A program made the position numbers and the translations under genes. A stretch of 64,000 bases of DNA from Crocinitomicaceae bacterium. GTDB taxonomy: Bacteria > Bacteroidota > Bacteroidia > Flavobacteriales_D > Crocinitomicaceae. Each line of letters opens with the position of its first letter. Positions within the stretch are counted from its first letter, which is position 1. This document shows, piece by piece, positions 45,130 through 54,808 of the stretch. The notes under the pieces are model-generated. The model saw only the letters and a program-made list of their open reading frames with translations. It searched no databases and was not told the origin of the DNA. The DNA lies in assembly GCA_024643725.1 (NCBI GenBank), contig JAHEMJ010000014.1, positions 124,001-188,000 on the forward strand, in the 5' to 3' direction.

Positions 45130-47271
45130 ATGTCCAAAAAAAGGAATTCCAAGCCATCATCTGGAAAAAAGAAATCGGGAATCAATGCGATTCTGATACG
45201 CGTATTTGAAAAACATCCAGGTGTTGAACTCACGCATCAACAAATCTGTACCCTTGTAGAAGCGCGCGATCCAATGAGTCGACAAGTGGTTTTCGAAGGC
45301 TTAAATTCGCTGGCAACAAAAAATGCCATTAAACGCGTCAATCATTTTACATTCTGCTTGAGCGGAACAAGCAACCTCGTGGAAGGAGTTATCCAGTTAA
45401 CGCAACGCGGAGCCGGATTCGTCGTTGTGGAAGGAAAAGAAAAAGACGTCTTCATTGCACCGCAAAACATTGGACAAGCATTGAATGGTGATACGGTAAA
45501 AGTACGAGTCTTCAAATCTGGTCCTAACCGAGATGAAGGAGCGGTTGTTGAGGTAAAAGAACGCGAACGTGTTCAATTTGTGGGCACCATTAAATATGGC
45601 GACAAGAATGCACTTTTGATTCCGGATAATAACCGCAGTGGACTTGAAATTCGCGTAGCGAAAGAAAACTTGAATGGTGCGAGAGATGGGGAAAAAGCAC
45701 TGGTGAAAATTACCGTTTGGCCGAAATCCGCCGATAAACCTTACGGAGAGGTTGTGGCGATTCTTGGTATGCCCGGTAGCAATGATACGGAAATGCTCTC
45801 CATTCTATATAACCAAGGAATCAATCCTATTTTTCCAGATGCTGTATTAGAGGAAGCAGAGCGAGTTCCCGTTGAATTAGACGCTAAAGAAATAGCGACT
45901 CGAAGAGACTTTAGAAAAGTGCTCACCTTTACCATTGATCCATTTGATGCACGAGACTTTGACGATGCAATATCCTATGAAGAATTAGACAATGGTCATT
46001 ACGAATTAGGCGTGCACATTGCTGATGTGAGTCATTACGTGCGTCCTGGGATGGCCATGGATGCTGAAGCTTTGCTCAGATCTAATTCCGTTTACTTGGT
46101 GGACCGGGTAATTCCCATGTTGCCAGAGCAACTCTCTAATATTGCCTGTTCATTGCGCCCACATGAGGACAAATACACTTTTTCAGCTGTTTTTGAAATG
46201 GATGATAAAGGCAAGGTATACAAGGAATGGTATGGAAAAGGCGTGATTCACTCGGATCGTCGCTTTACCTATGAAGAAGCACAAGAAATCATTGAGGGCG
46301 CACCTGGCGACCATCAAGAAGTCATTTTGAAATTAAATTCTGTTGCTCACATCCTGAGAAAGCAACGTTTAAAAGACGGGGCATTGAGTATCGAGTCAGA
46401 GGAAATGCGTTTTCGCTTAAATGAGGATGGTAATCCTTCTGAGGTCGTGATTAAAACATCGAAGGATGCTCATAAACTGATTGAAGAATTCATGTTATTG
46501 GCCAATCGAAAAGTAGCTACTTTCTTGTCAAAGCCTGTGAAAGGGAAAGATCCTATTCCAATGATTTACCGCGTTCACGACTCTCCGGATCCAGGGAAAA
46601 TGGACATTTTCGCAGTCTTTATTGAAAAGTTTGGGCATAAAATCGACTTACACGATACGGCATCCATTGCAAAGAATTTAAATGCGCTCTTTGAAGAAAT
46701 TCGAGAGGAAAATGAATTTTCATTGGTGCAATCAATGGCCATTCGATCGATGGCAAAAGCATCCTATGAGACAGAAAACATTGGTCATTACGGATTAGCA
46801 TTTAAATACTATTCCCATTTCACTTCGCCGATTCGACGTTACGCTGATTTAGTGGTTCATCGCATTTTACAAGAAGAATTAACGAACAAACAACATCGAT
46901 ACGGAGGCGAACTGAAAGCCGTTTGCACGAGAATTTCTAAAAACGAACGGAAAGCAGCAGAGGCCGAACGCGAATCGACCAAATACTTCCAAACGATGTT
47001 TGTGATGGATCATTTAGGCGAGGTGTTTGAAGGGACTATTTCAGGGATTGCAGAACATGGTATGTTTGTTCGCATGGACGAAAATCATTGCGAAGGGATG
47101 GTGCCGATGTCAGAGATTCCGGGAGATCGCTACTATTTTGATCAAGAAAATTTCAAAATTACCGGCGCTCGTTTTAGAAAAGCGTACAATTTTGGGGATA
47201 AGGTTCGTGTGAAAATTGCAAAAGTCAATCCGAAAAAACGTCAAATCGACTTGGAGTTAGTCATAGACTAA
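45130..47271 (+). CDS. rnr: Ribonuclease R
   Basis: A 3'-5' exoribonuclease that degrades structured RNA. The 713 aa protein has an Lys-rich N-terminus (MSKKRNSKPSSGKKK), winged-helix and cold-shock domains (ending about residue 220), the RNB catalytic domain with DPFDARDFDDAISYEE (metal-binding Asp cluster) and the YSHFTSPIRRYADLVVHR motif, and a C-terminal S1 domain (FEGTISGIAEHGMFVRM). A near-match -7 box (GATATTTG) lies shortly upstream. It converges on hflX with a 4-base overlap. Confidence 0.97.
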   Translation: MSKKRNSKPSSGKKKSGINAILIRVFEKHPGVELTHQQICTLVEARDPMSRQVVFEGLNSLATKNAIKRVNHFTFCLSGTSNLVEGVIQLTQRGAGFVVVEGKEKDVFIAPQNIGQALNGDTVKVRVFKSGPNRDEGAVVEVKERERVQFVGTIKYGDKNALLIPDNNRSGLEIRVAKENLNGARDGEKALVKITVWPKSADKPYGEVVAILGMPGSNDTEMLSILYNQGINPIFPDAVLEEAERVPVELDAKEIATRRDFRKVLTFTIDPFDARDFDDAISYEELDNGHYELGVHIADVSHYVRPGMAMDAEALLRSNSVYLVDRVIPMLPEQLSNIACSLRPHEDKYTFSAVFEMDDKGKVYKEWYGKGVIHSDRRFTYEEAQEIIEGAPGDHQEVILKLNSVAHILRKQRLKDGALSIESEEMRFRLNEDGNPSEVVIKTSKDAHKLIEEFMLLANRKVATFLSKPVKGKDPIPMIYRVHDSPDPGKMDIFAVFIEKFGHKIDLHDTASIAKNLNALFEEIREENEFSLVQSMAIRSMAKASYETENIGHYGLAFKYYSHFTSPIRRYADLVVHRILQEELTNKQHRYGGELKAVCTRISKNERKAAEAERESTKYFQTMFVMDHLGEVFEGTISGIAEHGMFVRMDENHCEGMVPMSEIPGDRYYFDQENFKITGARFRKAYNFGDKVRVKIAKVNPKKRQIDLELVID

Positions 47272-48458
47272 TACAAGAAGTTGTTATAAGGATAGCGCAC
47301 ACGGAAAATAGTTTTCACTTCCTCGTACAACACTTCTTTCAGTTCATCGATATTTTCCTTGTTTTGAGCTGAAATGAAAACACATTTTGTTTTATTCATT
47401 TTTGCCATCCACGATTTTTTCAAAGACTCTAAGGAAGTCACATCTTCTTCCTCTTCATTCAGTTCATTCAAAGGTGGTTGATACGCATCGATTTTATTGA
47501 AGACAACAATGGTTGGTTTTTCGGTTTTATCAATTTCATTCAAGGTTTCATTGACTACATTAAAATGATCTTCGAAATTCGCATGAGATATGTCCAAGAC
47601 ATGCACCAATAAATCCGCTTCTCGCACCTCATCTAAGGTCGATTTAAACGATTCCATTAACTGTTGAGGCAATTTTCGAATGAATCCAACGGTGTCCGTC
47701 AATAGCATTGGCATATTATCAATCACCACTTTTCGAACGGTTGTATCAAGTGTAGCGAACAATTTATTTTCAGCAAATACATCCGATTTCGACAACAAAT
47801 TCATTAAGGTACTCTTGCCCACGTTGGTATATCCAACCAATGCAACACGAACCAACTGTCCACGATTACTTCGTTGCACTGTCATTTGTTTATCAATTTC
47901 CTTCAGGCGTTCCTTCATCAATGAAATACGCATTTGAATGATTCGACGGTCGGTCTCGATTTGAGATTCTCCCGGTCCACGCAAACCAATTCCTCCTTTT
48001 TGTCGTTCCAAGTGCGTCCACATACGCGTCAACCTGGGAAGCATATACTGAAGCTGTGCCAATTCCACTTGCGTTTTCGCATGAAACGTGCGTGCTCGAC
48101 TCGCAAAAATATCTAAGATTAGAATGGTGCGATCAAGGACCTTGCAATCCAATTCGCGTTCAATATTTCTCAATTGTGAAGGAGACAATTCATCATCGAA
48201 AATAACCATTTCGATGTCCATTGCCTTCATGTATTGTTTAATTTCCTCCAATTTTCCCGAACCCACATAAGTTCTTGGATTTGGATAAGGTAATTTTTGC
48301 AAGAACTTGGTGTGCGTAATTGCTCCAGCCGTTTCCGCTAAAAATTCCAATTCATCTAAATGTTCATTGGCAATTACCTCATCAATCTCAGAAGTAATCA
48401 CTCCAACCAATACGCACGATTCCTCAACGGCATCGACTGTTACGTGACCTTCTTGCAT
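47268..48458 (-). CDS. hflX: GTPase HflX
   Basis: A ribosome-associated GTPase that splits stalled 70S ribosomes. The 396 aa protein has the HflX N-terminal domain with RTYVGSGKLEEI and IFDDELSPSQLRNIE, the GGIGLRGPGESQIETDRR segment, then the G domain: G1 GYTNVGKSTLMN, G3 DTVGFI, G4 NKID. Its start overlaps the cytochrome c stop by one base (TAATG), so it is translationally coupled. Last gene of the lepA run. Confidence 0.96.
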   Translation of the reverse strand: MQEGHVTVDAVEESCVLVGVITSEIDEVIANEHLDELEFLAETAGAITHTKFLQKLPYPNPRTYVGSGKLEEIKQYMKAMDIEMVIFDDELSPSQLRNIERELDCKVLDRTILILDIFASRARTFHAKTQVELAQLQYMLPRLTRMWTHLERQKGGIGLRGPGESQIETDRRIIQMRISLMKERLKEIDKQMTVQRSNRGQLVRVALVGYTNVGKSTLMNLLSKSDVFAENKLFATLDTTVRKVVIDNMPMLLTDTVGFIRKLPQQLMESFKSTLDEVREADLLVHVLDISHANFEDHFNVVNETLNEIDKTEKPTIVVFNKIDAYQPPLNELNEEEEDVTSLESLKKSWMAKMNKTKCVFISAQNKENIDELKEVLYEEVKTIFRVRYPYNNFLY

Positions 48459-48793
48459 TATTTTCTTAAAGATTTGATGTGTTGTATGACCACATCGATG
48501 TTTTCGTTGTTTTCTAAGATGTCAGCCATAGGCGGCATGGCATTCTTCCCTTTTTTCAAAATGGTTTTGATTTGATTGTCGCTCAATTTGGAAAGGGTTA
48601 AATCCTTCGCGCCTGATGCACCCAATTTTCCATCTTCGCCATGACAACTGGCGCAATTGACAGTATACAAAGAGGCTCCCTTTTCTGCCGGAGTTTCACT
48701 CGGTAATGCCTCCTCGTTTTTGGATGCGTTCCCCGTGCCACAAGATCCCAAGCAAAGGACAAAAAGAAACAAAAGAAAGCGTGTTAAAACCAT
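48458..48793 (-). CDS. Small cytochrome c lipoprotein
   Basis: A 111 aa monoheme cytochrome c with a lipoprotein signal (FLLFLFVLCLGSC; lipidated Cys18). The heme motif is CASCH at residues 47-51 and the likely axial Met lies in AMPPMADIL. The length fits a class I cytochrome c of the cbb3-like or c6-like type. It should be a membrane-tethered periplasmic electron carrier. It overlaps the 4-TM protein gene upstream by 10 bases and hflX downstream by 1 base. Confidence 0.92.
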   Translation of the reverse strand: MVLTRFLLFLFVLCLGSCGTGNASKNEEALPSETPAEKGASLYTVNCASCHGEDGKLGASGAKDLTLSKLSDNQIKTILKKGKNAMPPMADILENNENIDVVIQHIKSLRK

Positions 48794-49218
48794 GATCCTC
48801 CAAGTGCAGTTCTAAATGGCCAAGGAATAGAAGCAAGAATTAAAATGAATCCAATCAGGTAAAACAACTTGATCGGTTTAAATTTCTCTTCATCCGTCGT
48901 TCCTCTTTTGGATTTGCTGTATCCCATGGTAATCAACACGATGGCAATCAACATCCCCAATAAGTGCTCCATTCCGTAGAAACGATACATTTCAATTTTC
49001 ATCCATCCTGAAGCAAAATTTGTTTTGTTTGAGGTGAAGAAATACTGTACTAGACCAATGATCAATTGCGTATGCAAGGTAATCATGGTAAATAAGTTGA
49101 TCATCTTATGTTTCTTTTCAAAAGACTTCGCGGTAAAGGCGTTTACTATAGCCAACAACAATAAAATAATGGCTACCCAACGTAAGCCAGAATGTGCATG
49201 AGTTAAAATTGAGTTCAT
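48784..49218 (-). CDS. Four-helix membrane protein, possibly heme-binding
   Basis: A 144 aa protein with four TM helices (about 12-30, 42-62, 82-100, 117-137). His residues lie at helix ends: LTHAHSGLRW at the N-terminus, TLHTQLIIG in helix 2 and MEHLLGM in helix 3, an arrangement seen in small b-type cytochromes. I cannot place it in a named family. Its 10-base overlap with the cytochrome c gene suggests that the two proteins work as an electron-transfer pair; this is inference. Confidence 0.7.
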   Translation of the reverse strand: MNSILTHAHSGLRWVAIILLLLAIVNAFTAKSFEKKHKMINLFTMITLHTQLIIGLVQYFFTSNKTNFASGWMKIEMYRFYGMEHLLGMLIAIVLITMGYSKSKRGTTDEEKFKPIKLFYLIGFILILASIPWPFRTALGGSWF

Positions 49219-49228
49219 ATGTATAGGT

Positions 49229-51025
49229 TTAATCGTTTAACTTTAATACTGCTAAAAATGCTTCTTGCGGAACTTCAACTCGTCCCACCTGACGCATACG
49301 TTTTTTACCTGCTTTTTGTTTCTCCAATAATTTACGTTTACGAGAAATATCTCCTCCATAACATTTCGCCGTTACGTCTTTGCGCAGGGCTTTGATGGTT
49401 TCACGTGCAATCACTTTCGCGCCAATTGCCGCTTGTATTGGAATTTCGAATTGTTGTCTCGGAATTAACTCACGCAATTTGACACAAATGCGTTTTCCTA
49501 AATCATACGCATTGCTTCTGTGCACTAAAGCCGATAATGCATCCACTTGTTCGCCATTCAACAGTAAGTCCATTTTAATCAAATCAGACTCTTTATATCC
49601 AATTGGATGGTAATCAAACGAAGCATAGCCTCGCGATACCGATTTTAGACGATCATAAAAATCGAAGACAATCTCTGCCAAAGGCATTTCGAACGTAATC
49701 TCTACGCGATCTTGTGTCAAATAAACCTGATTTTGCAGTTCACCACGTTTTTCGATACACAAAGTCATGATGGCACCAACATATTCCGTTTTTGTGATGA
49801 CTTGTGCTTTGATGTACGGTTCTTCAATGCGATCCATTCCGGAAGGATCTGGCAATTCAGAAGGATTATTTACAATGAATGCATCCTCTGGATCTTTTTT
49901 CATGTAGGCTTTATATGAAACGTTCGGAACCGTAGTGATAACCGTCATGTTGAATTCACGTTCCAAGCGTTCTTGAATGATTTCCATGTGCAACATTCCT
50001 AAGAATCCACAGCGGAATCCAAATCCTAAAGCGGCTGATGACTCCGGCTCAAAGACCAAAGAAGAATCGTTCAATTGCAGTTTTTCCATGGAATAACGCA
50101 ATTCTTCATAGTCTTCCGTGTCCACTGGATAAATTCCCGCGAATACCATTGGTTTGACGTCCTCGAATCCTTTGATAGCGACTTCACATGGATTTTCGGT
50201 TGACGTAATGGTGTCTCCAACTTTTACTTCGTTCGCCTGCTTGATTCCTGAAATAATGTATCCAACATCCCCTGCTCGCACCTCATTTCGAGGAGAAAGG
50301 TCCATTTTTAAAATTCCGATTTCATCCGCGTTGTAATCACGTCCTGTATTCAAAAAACGAACTTTTTGTCCTTTTTTAATGACTCCGTTTTTCACACGGT
50401 AATAAGCGATGATTCCTCTAAATGGATTAAATACTGAATCAAAAATCATTGCTTGAAGTGGTGCCGCCTCATCTCCTTTCGGAGCCGGAATACGGTTTAC
50501 CACGGCTGCTAAAATCGCATCAACTCCCAGTCCTGTTTTACCAGAAGCAGGAATAATGTCCTCGTAATCACAACCAATTAATTCCACAATCTGATCTGAA
50601 ACTTCTTCCGGCATTGCGCCAGGTAAATCCATTTTATTTAAGATGGGGATGATTTCTAAATCGTGCTCCAAAGCAAGGTATAAATTAGAAATCGTTTGCG
50701 CCTCGATGCCTTGTGATGCATCCACAATCAACAATGCTCCTTCACAGGCAGCAATGGAACGAGAAACCTCATATGAAAAGTCAACGTGTCCCGGGGTGTC
50801 AATTAAGTTTAAAATATAGTCTTTGCCTTCAAACTTATAACTCATTTGAATGGCATGACTTTTAATGGTAATTCCGCGCTCTCGCTCGAGGTCCATGTCA
50901 TCAAGCGCTTGCGCTTGCATGTCCCGGTCTGAAATGGTCCCGGTTGTTTGTAGTAGTCGATCCGCGAGTGTACTTTTTCCGTGGTCGATGTGTGCAATAA
51001 TGCAAAAATTTCGAATGTGATTCAT
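49229..51025 (-). CDS. lepA: Elongation factor 4 (LepA)
   Basis: A translational GTPase that back-translocates or helps assemble ribosomes. The 598 aa protein has G1 [15 protein letters not shown]3 [11 protein letters not shown] and G4 NKMDLPGA, domains II, III and V shared with EF-G, and the LepA C-terminal domain with [25 protein letters not shown] and [14 protein letters not shown] complete, typical protein. It heads a leftward operon of four genes with a -7 box immediately upstream. Confidence 0.98.
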   Translation of the reverse strand: MNHIRNFCIIAHIDHGKSTLADRLLQTTGTISDRDMQAQALDDMDLERERGITIKSHAIQMSYKFEGKDYILNLIDTPGHVDFSYEVSRSIAACEGALLIVDASQGIEAQTISNLYLALEHDLEIIPILNKMDLPGAMPEEVSDQIVELIGCDYEDIIPASGKTGLGVDAILAAVVNRIPAPKGDEAAPLQAMIFDSVFNPFRGIIAYYRVKNGVIKKGQKVRFLNTGRDYNADEIGILKMDLSPRNEVRAGDVGYIISGIKQANEVKVGDTITSTENPCEVAIKGFEDVKPMVFAGIYPVDTEDYEELRYSMEKLQLNDSSLVFEPESSAALGFGFRCGFLGMLHMEIIQERLEREFNMTVITTVPNVSYKAYMKKDPEDAFIVNNPSELPDPSGMDRIEEPYIKAQVITKTEYVGAIMTLCIEKRGELQNQVYLTQDRVEITFEMPLAEIVFDFYDRLKSVSRGYASFDYHPIGYKESDLIKMDLLLNGEQVDALSALVHRSNAYDLGKRICVKLRELIPRQQFEIPIQAAIGAKVIARETIKALRKDVTAKCYGGDISRKRKLLEKQKAGKKRMRQVGRVEVPQEAFLAVLKLND

Positions 51026-51033
51026 AGCAGCAG

Positions 51034-51041
51034 CAAAAATA
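51034..51041 (-). promoter_or_regulatory. -7 box for the lepA operon
   Basis: The minus strand reads TATTTTTG, matching TAnnTTTG, 9 bases before the lepA start, implying a very short leader. Confidence 0.5.
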
Positions 51042-51094
51042 CGACTTTCTGTAAGATTTTCAGTCGAAAAACCTGACTATAAATACGGCAAGAA

Positions 51095-51535
51095 TTATTT
51101 AAGGATCACAGCCACTACCATCAATAAAATAGTGAGAACGTAGAATGATAAAACGATGATGGTTAATATTCCGATGAAACGAAACAAGGACTTCAAATTT
51201 TCGAAACCTAATTCCAGGGAGTTGCTTTCGGATTCAGAAAGTGCTGTCTGAATGGATGTTGCGAAACGATAGAGGTAAATTGTAGGAAAAAAATACAAAA
51301 CAGCCATCAAGAGATACAATACACCAACGATCGGAGGCATAAATTGAGCGGCCTCGGAATTAGACGATGTCATTGGGATGATTGAGAATAGGAATAAAAC
51401 TCCTACCAATGCAATAATTCCTAATCCAACAAAAGAAACGATGGCAAGAAACCGTGCCCATTTGGCTGATTCCATTAAAAACTCTTTGCTGTTTTCTGAT
51501 ATTTCCAAGCTTGTATTTACGGTATTACTTTCCAT
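51095..51535 (-). CDS. DUF5362 family membrane protein
   Basis: A 146 aa protein with four hydrophobic segments (about 28-50, 68-90, 118-143 and a short break) and a polar N-terminus. The sequence MESAKWARFLAIVSFVGLGI, FFPTIYLYRFATSIQTAL and ENLKSLFRFIGI are typical of DUF5362. The function is unknown. It stands alone between lepA and the FAD oxidoreductase gene. Confidence 0.8.
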   Translation of the reverse strand: MESNTVNTSLEISENSKEFLMESAKWARFLAIVSFVGLGIIALVGVLFLFSIIPMTSSNSEAAQFMPPIVGVLYLLMAVLYFFPTIYLYRFATSIQTALSESESNSLELGFENLKSLFRFIGILTIIVLSFYVLTILLMVVAVILK

Positions 51536-51578
51536 GGTTTTTTCGTTTTAGTTTTTTTAAAACTACTAAAAAATCCAA

Positions 51579-52631
51579 TTACTTACTTTTTCTGTAAAAT
51601 CGTTCGATGGAAATTTCTTTATCGAGTGGTGTTCCTTCCAACATACATTCACTCAATTCGCGGGATAAAGTCGGTGCCATGAGATAACCTTTTGTGCCTA
51701 GGCCGTTAAAGAGATAGATGTTTTTATAGTGCTGGTGTTCCCCAAGAATAGGGCGACGATCGAGTACTGTTGGACGAATGCCCACTTGTTGATCGATGAT
51801 TTCATAGTCGTAATTTCCCAAAACGCTGAGGTGATTGACCAATTCGTTTTTCGCTTCTTCCGTTGGTGTTAAGTCTGGATTATCCCATTCATAAGTCGCG
51901 CCAATTCGAAACACCTGGTCACCCAAAGGTAACACGAAACATTTTCGATTGAGCGATTCATTTTCGGGAATTTCATTGGAACGAATGCGCAGCGTTTGTC
52001 CTTTCGTTTGTTGAATTGGCAACTCTGAAAAAAAGGGTGTATTCATTTGTTCATACCCCACACAAAATACAACTTTATCGTAGTTCACTCCTTTGTATGA
52101 TAAATGCTCAGCATCAAATTGTGCTGCATCGAACGACTCCTTCAACAACATGTTTTGATCAAAAAATTGGTTCAAATTAGCATGGTAGAACGCATGTGCA
52201 TCAATCCAAAAAGCTGCGTTTACGCGTCCACTTCCAAATGGATTGTCCGCCTGTGAATAAGCCTCGTCTTCCGGAGTTATGGGTGTTAAATATTCCTGGA
52301 ATTCGGGAAGCCTCTCCCTTTCCAACCAATAATTTCGTTCTTGTTCTGACGAGAGCATCCTACGTATGACCAATGGATGGAAAAGAGGCTGTTGGAGCAG
52401 TTCTTCCATTTCGAGGTAAAACGCTTTCGCTTCTTTCACAAATTCATCCAAACGCCAAGACTTGTTCATTCTTCTAAAGACCATTGGATTCATCATTCCT
52501 GCCGCGATTGCTGTGGAGTGATTTTCCCCTCGATCAATCAATTGTACCGCATGTCCTTTTTTTAACAATTGTCGAGCTAAACAGGTCCCCGAAAGACCTG
52601 CACCAATAATAAGAATGTTATTTTTTGTCAT
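51579..52631 (-). CDS. FAD-dependent oxidoreductase (DadA/glycine oxidase family)
   Basis: A 350 aa DAO-family flavoprotein: the N-terminal dinucleotide fold is IIGAGLSGTCLARQLLKKG, followed by SAAGMMNP-like AIAAGMMNPMVF, VVFCVGYEQ, and the C-terminal VGIRPTVLDRRPILGEH and NIYLFNGLGTKGYLMAP segments. It resembles the oxidase domain of MnmC and glycine oxidase more than amino acid dehydrogenases; the substrate is not determined. Its start overlaps the stop of the comF gene by 4 bases, so they are coupled. Confidence 0.85.
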   Translation of the reverse strand: MTKNNILIIGAGLSGTCLARQLLKKGHAVQLIDRGENHSTAIAAGMMNPMVFRRMNKSWRLDEFVKEAKAFYLEMEELLQQPLFHPLVIRRMLSSEQERNYWLERERLPEFQEYLTPITPEDEAYSQADNPFGSGRVNAAFWIDAHAFYHANLNQFFDQNMLLKESFDAAQFDAEHLSYKGVNYDKVVFCVGYEQMNTPFFSELPIQQTKGQTLRIRSNEIPENESLNRKCFVLPLGDQVFRIGATYEWDNPDLTPTEEAKNELVNHLSVLGNYDYEIIDQQVGIRPTVLDRRPILGEHQHYKNIYLFNGLGTKGYLMAPTLSRELSECMLEGTPLDKEISIERFYRKSK

Positions 52632-53353
52632 TTTGCAATAGCGAAGCTAAGCAAACTTATTCGAAGATTTGGGTGGCGGCTTAGTAATAATTGTGCCATT
52701 GCTTCCAACGTAGCTCCTGTTGTGACGACATCATCGACAATGGCAACGTGTGTGTAACTTAGAAGTTCATTCATTAAACTGAATTGCTCCATGGCATTGT
52801 CCCAGCGCAAGAAACGGTTTCTTCTTGTTTGACTTCCATTATGGGATGTTTTTTGCACGACATTCAACAAGATGGGCACATTCAATATTTGAGCAATTCC
52901 CTCAGCCAATAACTCACTTTGATTATAGCCCCGAGTAAAGCGTTTTTTGGGATGAATGGGCACGGGGATTAGTGCTTGAATGTCCTTGTATTTTTCGCTT
53001 TGCAGCATGACTTTCCCCATTTTCTCTCCACAGTATTTTCCGAGTGATGCTTTAAAATCATATTTCAATGCATGTAGCATTTCTTGAATTGGTTTCTCCT
53101 TTTCGAAATAATAGAGCGAAAAGGTTTCGTTTAGTGGTAAGCGCCCCCAAAACAACTTGTCCATGGAACTCGGTTCCGCGTATGACTCAAAATATGTGCG
53201 CTGCAATTTTTCCCAACAAAACACGCAAATATACTTTTCGAATCTCGATAATTCCACCTGGCATTGCAAACATGTATGAGGGAAAATAAGATGCGTGATG
53301 CCATCAAAATAATGGGTAGATTTTTCGAAATATTTTTCTATTCTTTTGTCCAT
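52628..53353 (-). CDS. comF: ComF family phosphoribosyltransferase-like protein
   Basis: A 241 aa protein with an N-terminal four-Cys zinc-finger (FPHTCLQCQ ... YICVFCW) and a type I phosphoribosyltransferase domain with ALIPVPIHPKKRFTRGYNQSELLA and the PRPP loop VAIVDDVVTTGATLEAM. ComF helps natural DNA uptake in competent bacteria; whether this species is competent is unknown. The start is uncertain: MDKRIEKYF at 53353 is preferred because the preceding 33 in-frame codons are AT-rich and family members begin near this point. Confidence 0.88.
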   Translation of the reverse strand: MDKRIEKYFEKSTHYFDGITHLIFPHTCLQCQVELSRFEKYICVFCWEKLQRTYFESYAEPSSMDKLFWGRLPLNETFSLYYFEKEKPIQEMLHALKYDFKASLGKYCGEKMGKVMLQSEKYKDIQALIPVPIHPKKRFTRGYNQSELLAEGIAQILNVPILLNVVQKTSHNGSQTRRNRFLRWDNAMEQFSLMNELLSYTHVAIVDDVVTTGATLEAMAQLLLSRHPNLRISLLSFAIAK

Positions 53354-53806
53354 GTTGCCTTTTGCATATATGAACATTAACGTGTTAAAAAACTCATGAA
53401 TTGTTTTCTGGAAAAAATTATTTTCCGCCTTAAATTTATAGGACTTAATCACATAAGGAAATTATTTCATTTTATCGGATTTTTTTTCATGAATAGTTAT
53501 CCATGACTGTTAAAAATCGATGTGAATATCTTTCCAATTGGTGTTGAAAATTGCTGAAGGGTTTGTTGGTGAAAGGATTGTGATTTTCGGTGTTAATAAC
53601 ATCGCGGAAATGTTAATTTCTTTAGTTGATTTAAGAAAGTTTTTTGACAATTTTTGTAGTCTCAAGTTTTGCCAGTGTTAAGTCAAAATGACGAAACATT
53701 TAAGGCAATTGGGTAACACAAAACATTTACAGGACTAGTATCACAAGTTTCCAGCAAACTTGCCATGTGCTTTCCCCCTAAATGAACGATAAATTTTAAG
53801 CCGCTT
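53354..53806. other. Long intergenic region upstream of nrdB
   Basis: About 450 bases between comF and nrdB hold no convincing gene. A GT-rich stretch (about 53540-53600) and a near-match -7 box (TAAATTTT at 53790) are the only features noticed; no NrdR-type box and no recognisable riboswitch was found. It presumably carries the nrdAB control region. Confidence 0.5.
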
Positions 53807-54787
53807 ATGACAACATCTTTACGTGAACCTATTCTTGAAGAAAATAAAAGTCGATTTGTATTATTTCCAATTCAGCACGATGATATTTGGAGTTTTTACA
53901 AAAAGGCTGAGGCTAGTTTTTGGACAGCTGAGGAGATTGATCTATCTCCAGATCAAATTGATTGGGAGAATAAATTGAATGATGACGAGCGTCATTTCAT
54001 CAAACATGTCCTTGCCTTTTTCGCCGCGTCAGATGGTATCGTAAACGAAAACCTTGCAGAAAACTTTTTGTCAGAAGTTCAATACACAGAAGCGAAGTTT
54101 TTCTATGGGAATCAAGTGGCGATGGAAAACATCCACTCGGAAACATACTCGTTGTTAATTGACACCTACATCAAAGATTCTGCTGAAAAAAATCACTTGT
54201 TCAATGCCATTGAAACTTTGGATTGTGTGAAAAGAAAAGCGGATTGGGCTCTTCGTTGGATCGACAAAGGATCATTCGCTGAGCGCCTTGTTGCTTTTGC
54301 CGCGGTAGAAGGAATCTTTTTCTCTGGGTCGTTTTGTTCCATTTTCTGGTTGAAAAAACGTGGGCTAATGCCCGGTCTATCTTTCTCGAACGAGTTGATT
54401 TCTCGCGACGAAGGATTGCACTGTGATTTCGCCTGTTTGCTTTACAACAACCATTTGGTAAATAAGCTCTCGAAAGATCAAGTTCGCGAAATCATCATGG
54501 ATGCTGTAGAAATTGAGAAGGAATTTGTAACAGATGCCATTCCAGTTAAGTTGATTGGAATGAACAGTGACCTCATGCAACAATACATTGAATTTGTGGC
54601 TGATCGATTATTGGTTGAGTTAGGGAACGAACGTGTGTATAATACATCGAATCCTTTCGATTTCATGGAAATGATTTCGATTCAAGGAAAAACCAACTTC
54701 TTTGAGAAACGTGTTGGTGAATACCAAAAAGCAGGAGTATTAGCGGGTAAAGAAAACCAGACATTCAGTTTGGACGAAGAATTTTAA
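53807..54787 (+). CDS. nrdB: Class Ia ribonucleotide reductase, beta subunit
   Basis: The small radical-generating subunit that reduces ribonucleotides together with NrdA. The 326 aa protein resembles the eukaryotic R2 type: [14 protein letters not shown] (metal-ligand Asp/Glu region), [47 protein letters not shown] with the radical Tyr in FYG, and the C-terminal [19 protein letters not shown]. The last residues (TFSLDEEF) are the tail that binds the large subunit. nrdA follows 21 bases later. Confidence 0.96.
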   Translation: MTTSLREPILEENKSRFVLFPIQHDDIWSFYKKAEASFWTAEEIDLSPDQIDWENKLNDDERHFIKHVLAFFAASDGIVNENLAENFLSEVQYTEAKFFYGNQVAMENIHSETYSLLIDTYIKDSAEKNHLFNAIETLDCVKRKADWALRWIDKGSFAERLVAFAAVEGIFFSGSFCSIFWLKKRGLMPGLSFSNELISRDEGLHCDFACLLYNNHLVNKLSKDQVREIIMDAVEIEKEFVTDAIPVKLIGMNSDLMQQYIEFVADRLLVELGNERVYNTSNPFDFMEMISIQGKTNFFEKRVGEYQKAGVLAGKENQTFSLDEEF

Positions 54788-54808
54788 TTATATAATTACG
54801 GAATTACA

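Noticed and set aside
53490..53520. Possible DnaA-box-like TTATCCA upstream of nrdB, hinting at an origin
   Set aside because: Only one partial match (TTATCCATG rather than TTATCCACA), no cluster, no dnaA or dnaN gene, and no adjacent AT-rich unwinding element that stands out.
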